In this document: positions 45,265-58,399 of the stretch, piece after piece
How positions within the stretch are numbered: the stretch's first letter is position 1
Layout of the letters: the number at the start of each line of letters is the position of its first letter
Notes under the pieces: model-generated
Told to the model about the DNA's origin: nothing
Databases searched by the model: none
What the model saw: the letters and a program-made list of their open reading frames with translations, nothing else
DNA from: Zychaea mexicana
Taxonomy: Eukaryota > Mucoromycota > Mucoromycetes > Mucorales > Lichtheimiaceae
Direction of reading: 5' to 3'
Length of the DNA: 64,000 bases
NCBI RefSeq assembly: GCF_025766255.1
Contig: NW_026516767.1
Location: 1 to 64,000 of the forward strand
Translations under genes and position numbers: made by a program

Positions 45265-48200
45265 ATGGAAACCATCGCGATCGCGACAGACGTTACTGCT
45301 TGCATTTCCACAAGTCAGCCATTCCTAACTGATTGTAGCTACCATGGGGTCCCAAACTTAGCAGCAATGATTCGCCGTAGATTGGGCGGTTGCTCGGTAC
45401 ATAAATCCACACGCCTCTGGAACAAGTTGAAGAGATCCCTGACTTTGTTTCCTGTATTAATGCGGCAACGCCTTCTCAATACTTTTTTAAACAAGGTTAA
45501 AGCAGGCGATCGTATTCGTTATGGTTTTGGTGGAGCAGAATTTGCCATAGTGATTAAGCATGTCAGCGCCAGCACCAACGATCAACTTGAAGGGGACAGC
45601 AGCCTGTTCAAGATTGATCGCAAACAAACAAAAATAAAGATCGAGCAGTCAGTCAAAGCCAACATTTTTTCAGTCAACCACAGCGACGACGAGTGGACCC
45701 AGAGCTTAAGCAGCATGATCCGTAAATGCCTTTTAAAGAAGAAAAAAGAGGAAATGCCAAAATAACCGAGAGAATAATAATTAACATGGATATATTTCTA
45801 CAGAAAGTAGTTTTAGGGACGCGGAAGCATTTAGGATTATGGGTATGCCTATGGCAAAATCGATTCTTGTACATGGTGTTGCTGGTGTAGGAAAAATGAC
45901 TTTAGTCAGGTAAAAGAAATTAAGAACTGACATCTCGTATCAATCAGTGTGCTGAAAAGGTATGTTAGGAGCGTCTCCCAAAAACTTGGCACCAATCTAT
46001 TGCAAGTTTCGATCCACGATCTGCTGCGCATTAAAGATGAAATTGACGAACCCGAGTTTATGCGCTATAATCCACTCCATCTATTTATTACCAAAGCAAT
46101 CAAAATCCAGCCTTGTATTGTTGTTGTACGACATTTAAATGCATTACAGACAGGTATGTTGTTACTGATAAAGAGGTATCATCGGAATCTGTCTACTTTT
46201 TTGCTCACATATAAAACGGAGAGTAGATGGCAACAGTAATGTGCGCGACAGGATCCTGGCAATATTAGATAACGAAATCCGCCGGATTAAGGACGATATA
46301 TCAGTAAGTAGCCCAAAAATTACGGGAGGATATGCTTTGCCGGTCCAGGTTGTTGTTGTTGATTATTATGTAAGGAACTGATACTCTTTTATTAGGTATG
46401 TGTGATAGGTCTTGCACAAGAACTCAAAAACCTTCCAGACGCATTAAAAAAGACGGATATTTTTAACGAACATCTACATTTACCTATACCAACAATGTAA
46501 TCCATATCTCTTCGATGTTTAAAAAGAGCGAGGACAAGCTGCTAACTACTAACGTCGTTTGCATTTGTTATAACAGGCCCCAACGAAAACAGATATTGCA
46601 GAATTTACTATGTGATTTTTCACTCCAAGTCATAAAAGAAGACAAAGCAGAAAATATTGATTATTACACCACACAAATTGGTATGGTAAGTTTGAAAAGT
46701 CGTCCCTTTTAGGTTTGGAAATGAGTAATGAGTTTATTGAAATCTAAAAGCAAATCCAGCGTACTTCAGGCTATGTAGCTCGTGATCTCAAGTCACTCTG
46801 CCGAGCTGCAAAACTAAAATCAATGAGAGATGCTGGTAACGGTAACCTTGAGAACGAGCTTTCTAGGCTGTCACTGGATAGTAGAAAAAGGTAATGCCTG
46901 GAATCTTGTTTCGTCGTATCGCATACCAGCAGCATTAATAACTAACAACGAATTTATTACATATGTGTATATATAAAAGTACGCGAGATGTCAAGTGGTC
47001 GGATTTTTCTTATGCTTTATCAACAAGTCGGCCATCGCAGCAATTGGAAGTGGATATGGATTTGCCAAAAAGGGATTGGGCAGAGCTTGGAGGGTAAGGA
47101 TTTGTTGAATAGTGTCAGCTCATTAAAAAAATCATGAGTTAATTGTAATGCGTCTTTTGGGGTTTTTTTCGCTTTCTATTAGGTACGATAAGATCAAGAA
47201 ACGAGTAAAGCATGCAACACTACTTCCGTTGCTTGAGCCACAAACATTTTCGCAACTGGGTATAAAACCGCCATCAGGGCTGTTATTATATGGTCCATCT
47301 GGTACGTCCGTTTTTCTTTTACATGGTGATGGAGACCAAACACTCTGTATCATTCAAGCTGTATATCAAACTGATAATGATATAATGCAGGATGTGGTAA
47401 AACGGCATTTGTGCAAGCCTTAGCGACGGAATCGATGATGAATGTCATGTCTATCAGAGGGTGAGTGCTGAAATATGAACTATAAACTATTAGACTGTTA
47501 CCTAGATAATTAATCAGATATCTTTTGTTCTGTGCTTATATTTAGCCCAGAAATATTCTCAAAATATCTTGGTGAAACTGAGAGCAAGATACGCAAGCTA
47601 TTTGCAACAGCAAAGAGGATAGCGCCTTGCATATTATTTATCGACGAAATGGATGCAATTAGCGCGCGACGAGGTGAGCTACTCACTAAATAATTCTTAA
47701 AATTTTGGAAACAGTGGCGTCTAACTAAAATGAAAACGCATTTAGGCTGGGAGTCTGGAGAGAGCAGCGGCGGTATCAATGAACGAGTTTTAAGCACGCT
47801 ATTAAACGAAATGGATGGTGTTGAAGGTCGACAAGGTGTTGTTGTGATTGGATGCACCAATCGTCCTGATTGTATCGATGATGCTATTTTGCGACCAGGT
47901 AATTATTTGATATTAATTACTAGAAACTAAACTATACACCTTATTGACTCTAGAATTATGATATACAGGCCGTTTGGATCAACTCATCTATATGGGATTG
48001 CCCGATGAAAGTGATCGTAAAGAAATCATCAAAGCCTTGATGGGACGGATGGCGATCAGCCCGGATATTGATATCGATTGGTTAAGCAACGTGACTGGAT
48101 ACTGTACTGGTGCTGATATCGAGAGTATTTTCTGGTAAGTATTACAAAAAGACACTCCTCTCTTTTCCCAATTATTAATGCTAATAGCTTAAAAAACCTA

Positions 48201-48381
48201 TACACAAATTAGTGAGGCTGGCACTGCTTCTTTGCGTAGAGATCTTGATGCAAAAATGATTATCCTGGAAGACTTGGAAGTGCCTCTACGCACAATTTCG
48301 GAGCGAGCGATCCATCGCGTTGTCCATGAAGGTTGTCTAGAAGCGTACGAGCGTTTTAATAAAGCACACCGCATTGCATAA
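45265..48381 (+). CDS. Two-module AAA ATPase, Cdc48/AFG2(SPATA5)-like
   Basis: Type II AAA+ unfoldase-like protein. Fourteen exons join with consistent phases to 700 residues: 45265-45721, 45804-45909, 45960-46153, 46227-46303, 46396-46496, 46577-46685, 46751-46890, 46980-47093, 47183-47301, 47391-47460, 47546-47673, 47746-47898, 47969-48134, 48213-48381. The second module is canonical: [12 protein letters not shown] (Walker A, about 468-475), [14 protein letters not shown] (Walker B), GCTNRPD (sensor 1), ILRPGRLDQ (Arg finger), CTGADIESI. The first is degenerate: GVAGVGKMT for Walker A and [12 protein letters not shown] where Walker B should have acidic residues, though the helix [14 protein letters not shown] is kept. 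The N-domain (1-150) is not recognised. Ribosome maturation (AFG2-like) is the best guess; Pex1/Pex6-like is less likely. Confidence 0.82.
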
Positions 48382-49137
48382 ACTATTAAGTATATATCTG
48401 CAACCATCCTCGTTTGACTATAAAGCCAGTTTAATCATCTGGAATAATTATACAAACATGCACAACACTAAATGAAAAGACAAAACGCACATAAGTAAAA
48501 AAGGTGAAGAATGTATTAAGTTGTTTCGTGCTACAACCACCATAGGCAATCAGCATTTATATACAACAGGGGTTACATATGGAGGGTATAAAAAGGTCGT
48601 AAAATAACTATTTTGGACAGCCAGTGGGGTTTCAAAAAATTTGAGGAGGATGAACAGTGAAAGGCTTCAGGAGGCGGGGCCATGACACTTTCATATACAA
48701 AGCTATAGACCTTGAGGGGTCGTAAACATTTTGGACAATCCCACAAACGTGTGATCTTCACCAGGAAAGGCAGGACGCCTAATAACATCACAACAATACC
48801 GCCCCTGGGGTCTTGTCCCTAGGCACGGTTGGTATGCAAGGATTGACGATGCTACTTCTTTTATTCTCTCTGATGCAAGAGTAAAAAGAAACGGGTTTTT
48901 CTTATATACAATATGCACCAGAATATCAGGCCGATTCCATACCTTTGAGATTTGACGAGTTAATTACATGATCAGATGAACAAAAAAATGATCAGTCCAT
49001 CCTCTACGCTCCACTTTTTTCATCTCTCTCCTTCGCCCCATATCTGATAAGACAAAAGTATTAAATACTTGCCTATCCATCTCATCAATGCCTCTCCTCT
49101 CATCTTCCTCGGTTTCTTGGGCTATCCACTCGACAAA
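48382..49137. other. Convergent spacer
   Basis: 3' flanks of the AAA gene and the HSF gene. Two short overlapping minus-strand frames near 48600-48900 have mixed composition and a repeated TTTTGGACA motif (48610 and 48730 areas). No gene called. Confidence 0.5.
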
Positions 49138-50887
49138 TCATGGATAACTGTCGGCTTGGTTTTGCTGTAGGATAAACGCTAAGGAAGATTTTCTCGACAA
49201 CGACGACGACGAATTTTGTCGGCGCTTTCTCTTTTTGTTGTCGGCGTCCCCCAATGACTTCGAGCCGCCACTCTCGCCAAAGCAGCTGCTGCCCGCTGTG
49301 AACACCAAACTACTACTACTACTACTCTCTGACTGCTCAGAGATGGCTAATCGTTTACTTTTGCTTAGCTCGTCATATTCCACCGAGCTATCTCCATTAT
49401 GGGGAGCAGAATTCCTCTTTATGTCGGGTATGTTGCTGTTGTTGCTGCCACTTCCTTCTTTTATTGACCATCGCAGTTCCGCATAAACGACACCATCTTT
49501 CTGTGGTTGCTGAACATGGTTCACACTAACAGAATGTGGTCGTGCATCGGCCGTCGTCGTCGCTGTCGGTTTGTCATCTTTCTGTAGTTGCTGATTATAA
49601 TCCATACTAGCAGAATGTGGTCGTGCATCGGTCGTTGTCGTTGTCGTTGTCGTCGTCGCCGTCGTAGTCGGTGTGCAAGAAGAGACTTTTTGATTTGCTA
49701 GGTCAAAAGAGAAGGAGATGTGCTTTAAGTGAGGGTGAGTTTTTTGAGCAAATGATAGTGAAGTAACTTCCAAGGCTGACTTACTTGACCCATTTTCCAC
49801 TATTTCTTCCATATAATTTGTCATGGTTGATATTATCTAGGAAGATAGCCGCAGTCTCCATTATGAGCATAACATTGGCGTAGTAATGGCAGATGACTCA
49901 AGACAGCCATAGTACCGAAGATAAACACATACGCTATTTTGTGTGTCGACAAGCGATCTCATCTCTGCAAGCTTATGGATCAACCCATCAAATGAAGAGC
50001 CCAGCAAAAACAGCTTGTTTTCAAGTCGATCAAAGAGCTCCTGGCTTGGCGCTTTAGTACGCGTTGATAAAGAGGTTGGGGCGGTGGCAGTGGAGGATAA
50101 TGGAGTCGGTGTGGCATCGATGGTACTGGGCTCAACGACACGCATTGTATCTGCGTACTGTATGTGGAGGCCGGTGTAGTCTTTTGGTTTTTTACGCTTG
50201 ATCTGTGATAGCTGGTTCTTGGGGGCATCGCGACGGAAACTTTCATGCTTGAATTCCCAAGTCAAAACACTTTTATCGGCGGACTTTATGCTGTTGCTGC
50301 TGCCACAAGCACTACTACTGGAGGCGGTGATGCCACAGGCGCTGTTTGTCCGCCAGTAAGCGGTGTCGAAACTGGCTTCGTTCAATTTGTGGAAGTTGTA
50401 CACTTTGGACTAAGAATGTAAGTCAAATATGAAATTCCGAGGACACATACAGCCACACCCATTTTTGAGTGTCCCGTCCCATAAATTCGGTAAACTATTA
50501 CTTACTATTGAGCTGACGTACAAAACTAGTCCAGTTGCAGTGTCTAAAGTATCGCGGAAGAACAACTCGTGCAAATTCATCGCAATCGTAGATGCGTAAA
50601 AAGTCGCCACACGGTGACCAAGAAATAAGATTACGGTTGCCTTCATCTTCAACAATCCTACAGACAAAATAGATCGATTTATACACAAAATTTCTTTCAA
50701 TTATTTTTCTTTTTTACTACACACACGGGCGCACCACCCAGCACACTTACAGAAGAAGACAAAGAAGGTCTGGCTTAATTACTTACGCAAGGAGCTTTAT
50801 AATGAACGGCTGACAACGAGAAGAGGCGTTGTTGTTATTGCTGCTGTCGTCAGGGGCAAAAGCAGAGGACTCTCGACTGCAGTGCAT
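49138..50887 (-). CDS. HSF-type transcription factor
   Basis: Nuclear DNA-binding regulator of the heat-shock-factor fold. Four exons (50887-50787, 50657-50506, 50402-49933, 49836-49138) join in phase to 473 residues. The DNA-binding domain starts QPFIIKLLAIVEDEGNRNLI and continues with SWSPCGDFLRIYDCDEFARV, LPRYFRHCNWTSFVRQLNMY and NFHKLN, then LTWEFKHESFRRD. Between the recognition helix and the final strand the wing holds a Ser/Ala/Gly-rich insertion of about 30 residues. A predicted coiled coil (LFDRLENKLFLLGSSFDGLI) follows. The C-terminal exon is low complexity (poly-Thr, Ser-rich) with a basic patch NKKRKRRQ as likely NLS. Skn7, Hsf1 or Sfl1/Mga1 type cannot be settled; no receiver domain is seen. 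Confidence 0.9.
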
Positions 50888-52208
50888 TGTGTAGGGAGCA
50901 AAGTGAATGTTAAGCGAGAGATTGGTGTTGAAGAGAAAAGAAAAAGAGAGAAGAAATCAGAAGAAGAGGGAAGAGAGCGAAAGAGTCCAAAGTGGCGTTG
51001 CCTTTCTCTCTTGTGCTGTGCTTGCAAAATTCTTAACCAGAACGGAAATTTTTGGTTTAGCACTGAACTGGGGAAGGGGGAAAAAGTAAAAGTTGCTAGA
51101 ACAATCGGCATGAATCGGCTTAATATACTGTCTCTGAACACTCCAACTAGTTTTAAAGCTACATTAGAGAATTGTCGACGACTTAAACCTAACACTACCT
51201 GTTTACATTTTTGTTTCTTGTGTGAGACAGATAATAGGTAGATGAGCACTCTGCAGCTTTGCTGTTGTTTGAAAATCGTGGTTACTGTAGATGGTAGATT
51301 TTATCCATGTGTTTAACAATTAATCATGTTTTGCTGGAAGAGAATTGAAAGGGTGTGTGTGTGGGGTGGTGGTAGAAGAGGCTACTAGTAGACTCCCTGG
51401 TACGCTGCTATGATAACATAAGGTGGATTACTTGTTATTGGGACAATCATTTAGGCTACAGCTTTGGACATGCATTCCGAGCGCAATTAAAAAAGCACGG
51501 ATGCCCTGATGGAATATTCTTCGATTGGTTCTATGATACATGCTATGCAAAGTCAACTGACTTCCCATTTTATGAAAGACATACCGTGTCTTGTGTAACA
51601 CACTGGATGTTCTCTTATCTTATGCACTTTGATGATTATGGATCCAAGATAGCCTGCTACTGGTATTGACTCCATGCTCGTGGCGAAATAAGAGGAAAAT
51701 AGTTGCGCTTATAAAACTTACTAAACAATACATTGCTACCAAGAATGATTTAATAACGAACAGCACATCATGCATCTAATAGTTGATTGATGTACCCAAC
51801 TAGGAAACCAGAGCGGATCTATTACCTTGTAGGTATCATGAGAGCGCCTAATGGATTGCTAAAAAAAGCTATACTTACCAACGATCTTTTCAGTGTCATT
51901 AACAAGTCTCAGAGACGTGTCTATTCTTTCCTTCTATTGTTACGCAATAATAATTCTATGGTGCTTAATAATCCTAATGTCATATGTAAGGCATAATAGT
52001 AATAAAGATTCATAAGTTAAGATTATTTTAATAGTGAATTTCCATTTGTTTGCCGGGATAAATCGCATAAAACACAAAAGGCAGAGCAGTAACTGGAAGC
52101 CGGTAGTTTTGTAAATCCGACATAAGACAGACATCAAAACGCAAATCTCGCTTTTTCGGTTTCACCGATACTCTATTTCTTCTCCCTGCGTAGTACTTAC
52201 TCGGAGCC
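50888..52208. other. Divergent spacer, HSF gene / QNS1
   Basis: It holds the purine-rich 5' leader of the HSF gene (50890-50990) and the QNS1 promoter. A 60-codon minus-strand frame (52028-52210) starts at the same CCATGG as QNS1 but is unsupported. Confidence 0.5.
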
Positions 52209-55038
52209 ATGGGTCATCTGTACGTCAAATACACGCGTCAAAAAAATTGTTATAGCACAGTATACAGTTTCAATAGTTGCTCATTGTGATGAATTATCTA
52301 GAATTACCGTTGCAACCTGTTCACTTAATCAATGGGCACTTGATTTTGAAGGAAACCTTGCACGCATTCTTGAAAGTATCAAAATCGCCAAGGCGAAGGG
52401 TGCCAAATTACGCGTTGGTCCGGAACTCGAAGTCAGGTTGGTTGACTTTCTGATATATGTTTTGCTTCCTTTAAACATGTATACTGAACGCGAGATAAAT
52501 TATTATAGTGGCTATGGCTGTTACGATCATTTTCTCGAAAGTAATATAGCATCCGTACGAAAAAAAATAAACGAACAAACAATAACATATGTATTATTAT
52601 TGTTTAGGTGATACGTATCTGCATTCTTGGGAGGTGTTAGCAGAAATCCTCAAAAGTGAAGAGGCTAAGGATGTGATTTTGGATATCGGCATGTAAGTCT
52701 TTTTTTTTGTTCAAATGGATGGTTTAAAGATATCGTAGAGCTCATGCGATATTCGGATACAAACAATAAAGGCCGGTAATGCATAAAACGGTTAAATACA
52801 ACTGCCGAGTTATTGTGTGCAATGGCAAGATTGTCTTGATCCGACCAAAGATCTTCCTAGCAAATGACGGTAACTATCGTGAACCACGCTTCTTTACAGC
52901 ATGGGTTCCAAAGAAGGTGGAGAAGCACTATCTGCCCCGTATGATCCAAAGTATCACTGGTCAGGTATATATTCTTTATAAATAGTTGGCTGCTATATCC
53001 AACGCTCGAGGAAAACATCAATTCAGCTTGTTTTTTATAGTTTACCGTTCCATTTGGTGATAGCGTTGTAAGCACCCTGGATACCTGCATTGGCTGTGAA
53101 ACTTGTGAAGAATTGTTTACACCGCAAAGGTAAATATATTTGAAAACAAAACAAGAACATTTAACAAGAATATTAACGATGGAGGCTGATTGAACAAATA
53201 TCTTTAGTCCCCATATCTCAATGGGCCTGGATGGTGTGGAGATTTTCACCAACAGCAGCGGTAGTCACCACGAGCTTCGCAAACTTGATACGCGTATCAA
53301 TCTGATGAAGGCTGCTACGGCAAAGGTTCGCTTTGTTTTGTATTGCAGTGTTATATCTTTAAAATATCTGTAATTTACTTAGTAACCAACTATATGTTTT
53401 TACAGGTTGGTGGTATCTATCTGTATGCAAACCAACAAGGTTGTGACGGAGACAGACTGTACTATGATGGTTGCGCCATGATTGTAATGAACGGTGATGT
53501 GATTGCCCAAGGATCTCAGTTCTCGCTTCATGATGTGGTATGAGTTATATACAACAGGATCTCATGAGTTTGCTGCAACGGGTGGAAAAATTGAGAGATT
53601 GAGGAGAAATGATATCTTTAGGAAGTTGTTACTGCTACTGTGGATTTGGAAGACGTCCGCTCGTTCAGATCACGCACCGCCAGCCGTGGTGTCCAAGCCG
53701 TACACACAGAAGCATACGAGCGCGAGGACGTGGAGTTCTCTCTATCGCACCCACACATGGATTCCGATGCAGGCATCGTTCCAGACAAACCACGAGCTCC
53801 GTTCTACCACTCGCCAGAGGAAGAGATTGCATTGGGTCCCGCCTGTTGGTTGTGGGATTATCTTCGTCGATCCAAGACTGCTGGTTACTTTCTACCTCTT
53901 AGTGGCGGTATCGATAGCTGTGCGACCGCCGTTATTGTAGCATCCATGTGCCGTCTGGTTGTCAAGGAATGCAGTCAAGGAAACCAACAAGTGATTGCTG
54001 ATGCCCGTCGTTTGGCCGGCGGCACCGACAAGAATTATATTCCTACCGATCCTGCACAGTTTGCCAATCAAATCTTCTACACATGCTATATGGGTACATC
54101 CAACTCTAGCGATGAAACGCGCGAGCGCGCCAAAAATCTTGCTGAGGTCATTGGCAGTTATCATACCGATCTGAACATGGACACTGTTGTCTCGGCCATT
54201 CACGGTCTGTTTTCTTTGGTCACCGGCAAGACACCGCAATATCGCATCCACGGCGGTTCCAACACTGAAAATCTGGCCTTGCAAAACATCCAGGCACGTC
54301 TTAGAATGCTTTTGGCATATCTTTTTGCCCAGCTCATGCCATGGTGTCGATCCAAGGAAGGTGGCTTGCTTGTTCTGGGCAGTGCCAATGTGGATGAAAG
54401 TCTTCGCGGGTACTTGACAAAGTATGACTGCAGCAGTGCGGATGTAAATCCAATCGGTGCGATTAGCAAGACGGATTTGAAGCGCTTTATTGCTTATGCG
54501 CGCGACGAGTTCAAGATGTGTATTTTGGAAGAGTTTTTGGATGCTACACCTACAGCTGAGTTGGAGCCGATTACAAAGGATTACGTGCAGTCGGATGAAG
54601 TTGATATGGGTATGTCGTACACTGAGCTTTCTCAGTTTGGACGCTTGCGTAAGGTCGAACGATGCGGTCCATTCTCCATGTTTTACAAGTTGTTGCATGA
54701 ATGGGGTCAAGATCTCCGGCCTACAGAGGTAAAATAATCGCTCTATCACTACATCCGAGCCCAAAATCTCTTTGGCATCTAACTTGTACTTTTTAATAAC
54801 CTAGGTGGCGGCCAAGGTCAAACGCTTCTTCTTTTATTATTCCATTAATCGGCACAAAATGACCACCATCACTCCATCATATCACGCCGAAGCATACAGC
54901 CCTGATGATAATCGCTTCGACTTGCGACCCTTCTTATATAATGCTACATGGAAGTGGCAGTTTAGCCGAATTGACAAGGCAGCAGAAAGTATGGAAGACT
55001 CCAAGGATCCCGGTGCTGCATCGAGCAGCAGCACATAA
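52209..55038 (+). CDS. QNS1: Glutamine-dependent NAD(+) synthase
   Basis: Converts nicotinic acid adenine dinucleotide to NAD+ with ATP and glutamine; cytosolic. Ten exons (52209-52219, 52302-52436, 52509-52540, 52608-52692, 52772-52964, 53041-53129, 53208-53325, 53406-53537, 53622-54728, 54805-55038) join to 711 residues, matching the yeast length. The N-terminal nitrilase-fold glutaminase holds [36 protein letters not shown] and the Cys of [14 protein letters not shown]. The synthetase domain has the P-loop [12 protein letters not shown] (about residue 360), [33 protein letters not shown] and [17 protein letters not shown]. The first coding exon is just 11 nt (MGHL), fixed by phase and the next exon [10 protein letters not shown]. 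Confidence 0.96.
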
Positions 55039-58000
55039 ATGGAAAAATTGTATTCATTTCATCTCCCGTTTAACATATCACACTCAGGCACATATAATCA
55101 ATAAAACAAAACCTCAAACAATTGAAGGTCAATATGCATATCGCCAGCTCATATCAAAACGCTATATTCACATTTTATTACTACTTTTAAGAATACTGAA
55201 AAATGTTAGTAAGTTCCCGTCCTAAGTAATGATAGCCCCCTGTTCTTTTTTTTGCTTGGTTTTTTTAAGATCTATACAAAAGTACTACTACAGACACCTC
55301 GCTGCTTGGCTCTGCCTTTCTGTCGTGACGTGTTATCGATTTTTTAGCAGTCCGTATTGCTGGTCGGCCTGTTGTCCTTGTTATTATTTCGAGCTACGAA
55401 CCGTATTTTCGCATTTCCTAGTTGATCATCTTGACTTTGCTCTTTTGCATAGATAGCGTTGTTCTGAGTTTCGACCAAAAGTTATGTCTTGCACTGATGA
55501 TTGTTGAGGTTATTTTGGCGATGGAAATAGTCTTAGACCTAAACAGATGAACGTCAAAGAGCTTTTTATGTTAGATAGTGACGATTAGATGAAATTTGAG
55601 CACCTGTTGCTGTTTTCTGTTTGTACGTACTGTCAATATTACCAATCCCTTCGCTCGTCCTGTGGAGTTTAACTTGATGGCGTGTTTGTGTTTGCCATGG
55701 CTTGACGTTGTTTTTGTGTATGATGTGGATAATAGAATTGGCTGTTCTGCGTGTTGATTTCTCTTTGTTTTGTTGATGGTTCATGAATATTGCTTGTATA
55801 ACATATCTGTCAAGACTTGTTACAACGCTGATGTTGTGCGTGTGATATGAATAAGCCCATTTAATGATACGACTGCTGTCCTCTTTTGTGTGCTTTCTTG
55901 GCCTTGTGCTCCATCAAACGTCAGTGACGCCTTTTCGTTTCTCGACATTGGCTTTTGCTTCTTCCATTGCCTTGAGCTTCGCGTTTTGTGTCACGGACTT
56001 GGTTTTGCTGATTACTGTATATTTTTCTAAACTAATACTAACACTACTTTTTTTTTCTGTTCTCTTTTTTTTTTTTTTTTTTCGATTTCTTGCTTTTTTG
56101 GGGGGCCATCATTACATAGAAAATAACTTACTAGCAATCTGTCAGACAAAGAATAGGTGTAAATTTTGGCGGATCTTGATTTGTGGAAAGAGGCCTTCAC
56201 TAATAAAGAAGATAGAGTAAAATCACAGTGAGCACAAGTGTTCACAAAAGTAATGAGCATAAAGTGCGTTGATTTTCCTTACCACGAAACTACTATACGT
56301 GCTTGTTCTCCTTTTTGATTTGCACTATCATTCACGACTGGAATAGAGACTGCCACCATCTCTCTCTAGTGATGTTTCTTGTTGCTGCCAACGCATGACA
56401 AGGAAAGGATGATAACAAGTGTCCTTCCTTGTCTGCATCGTGCCCGACTAGATCAGTCGCTGTTTTCACTATTAGATTTATTTGAGCTTGATAAGTATGT
56501 ATTCCCAGTGGTACTAATTGCATCATATTTCTGTTTCAGCCTCACATCATCGACATTCAGATTACCTGTGTAGTTCTCCTACTAATGATTGTATTGCTGC
56601 CGTAAACCAATGAGTATGCTTGGAAGTCCATAGTGTGTAGATCTTGAGCACATGTCTTGTTTTGTTCTTCTGTGCGTCAAGAGACTTTGATTGTTTCCCT
56701 CGTCGTGTAGTGTTTTTCGGATGCGCTTTAAAGCCACTGCTTGCTTGTTGTTGTATATATGACAGTTGTATATGGATGACGTGCCAGCTTCGTTCCGCCA
56801 TCGAAGGTATCATAGTGCCGTCGTGTCGTTCGATCAATCACTTGCTGATACTGTCCTTAGAGACAATGTCTTGATTGATGCCCTTGGGCATTTTTTTTTT
56901 GTTTTTGCTGCCACTGCCTGCTGCTTGTTCATTTGCCACCGCGTGACATAGACCACCATAGCAGAAGCGAAACTGGCTTGTTCAAAAAGCTCTGAGCATT
57001 GTTGTCCGTGATATCCCTGCTGCACATGCCGATGCTTTTTATGAATCTTCATCGCCGACTTTTTGTGCCACCTTTGCCGCCTTGTCTACTAAGAGAAGAT
57101 GTATATAAGTATCATTCCCTGAAGTATTGGCCTGATCAAATAGTCACGTACTGTACACTTACTATTATTTTGTATGACATCCACTAAACGGTCGTGTGAA
57201 ATGTTGTCAGTTTCACCCAAATCTTGCTGATGGTTTTGCCTTTTGCTGTCATTGCTTTGGTGCGATTCATGTCGCTCGCGTTTGTTGTCAATTCTGCCTT
57301 TTTATAGCTCGCAACTATTGATGAAAGCTTTGGTTTTGTTGTCATTTCGAATGTGTCGTCAACTTTGTTTTTGTGTCTTTTTAGTTAGTTGTCCTTGCTT
57401 TTGTTGTCAATTACGGCTCCCTGTAGGTTTGTCACCATTTGCGCCCTTGCTGCCGCTTGATTTGTGCTGTCACACAGTGTAAGATCGATTGACCCTGTGT
57501 TGCCGCCTAAATTGTTGATGCCATGAGTATTCCCGCCGTATATGCGGTGTAATAACTCTGGTTCGCCAAGATAACGTCATATCATATCGTGCATTGCCTA
57601 GCTCTCGTAATTCCTTGGCGCTTTTGCTTCTTGTGTGTGATTGCCGCCACATCGGTAGCCACAGGTTATCTGCCAACAATCAGTATTGTTCTTGGTTTGA
57701 TTGATGGTTGTTGCTCTCTGTTGTTTTCGTTGTCATAAGCAGGGATAAATAAAAGTTGCCATCGTTGACCAGCTTGACAAGCTATCATTCGTGCTGTTGC
57801 CGACTTCCAAGTTCATGTCCTATGCTTCCAATAGCCACCATATCAAAAGATGTCGCCTCGAATGGCATTGTTTTGTTGCCACCTTATTGATTTCCGACGG
57901 ACCGAAATAATTGCCATATTCCATTGTTGCCGATTTTTTTGACCAGCTCAGAATTCCTTCCATGCCGATGTCCACAGGTCAACGACTGCTGTCCGATTCG

Positions 58001-58399
58001 CGCAAAAGACACGTGTCGTCTTTTTGTCTCGGTCGTTTTGTCCACCCACAATAGTTGATGTCAGAGTTTGTACACGATGACTTGCAGTTAATTCGCCCAT
58101 GCAAGTGTTGAATGCTTGTACTGCCTTTTGATGAGGATCTTGAGTGCAGATATCCGCATCCGTTTGGATAGTACTTGTCGCCATAGCATTATCACTAGAT
58201 AGTATATCTGCTCCTTTCCTAATATGTCGATTCGTCGTTTCAATTGGATGTTGCTTGTCCTTGGACGCACACTTGTTCGATGTCGTTGTCGTTGTCGTTG
58301 TCGTGCTGTTGTTGTAATGATCAGGAACGTCAGATCAGAAAAAAACCGTCAAAGAAATTTCGCATAAGGTGTATATGATCATGTGCTGCCAATAGACTG
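55039..58399. other. Strand-skewed T/G-rich stretch without an intact gene
   Basis: From about 55.3 to 58.3 kb the plus strand is T-rich and studded with TTGTTG(C/T)C and close variants, recurring every few tens of bases; there is a poly-T run near 56065-56085. On the minus strand short protein-like pieces appear (SVTQNAKLKAMEEAKANVEK; MATSTIQTDADICTQDPHQK), each soon ended by stops. No splice pattern joins them. It may be a decayed low-complexity gene or an old satellite. Confidence 0.4.

Noticed and set aside
52028..52210. Minus-strand 60-codon ORF starting in the same CCATGG as QNS1
   Set aside because: Contains a donor-like GTAAGTACTA just after the start; no family likeness; probably chance.
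53892..54764. Minus-strand ORF of 290 codons
   Set aside because: Wholly antisense to the conserved synthetase domain of QNS1.
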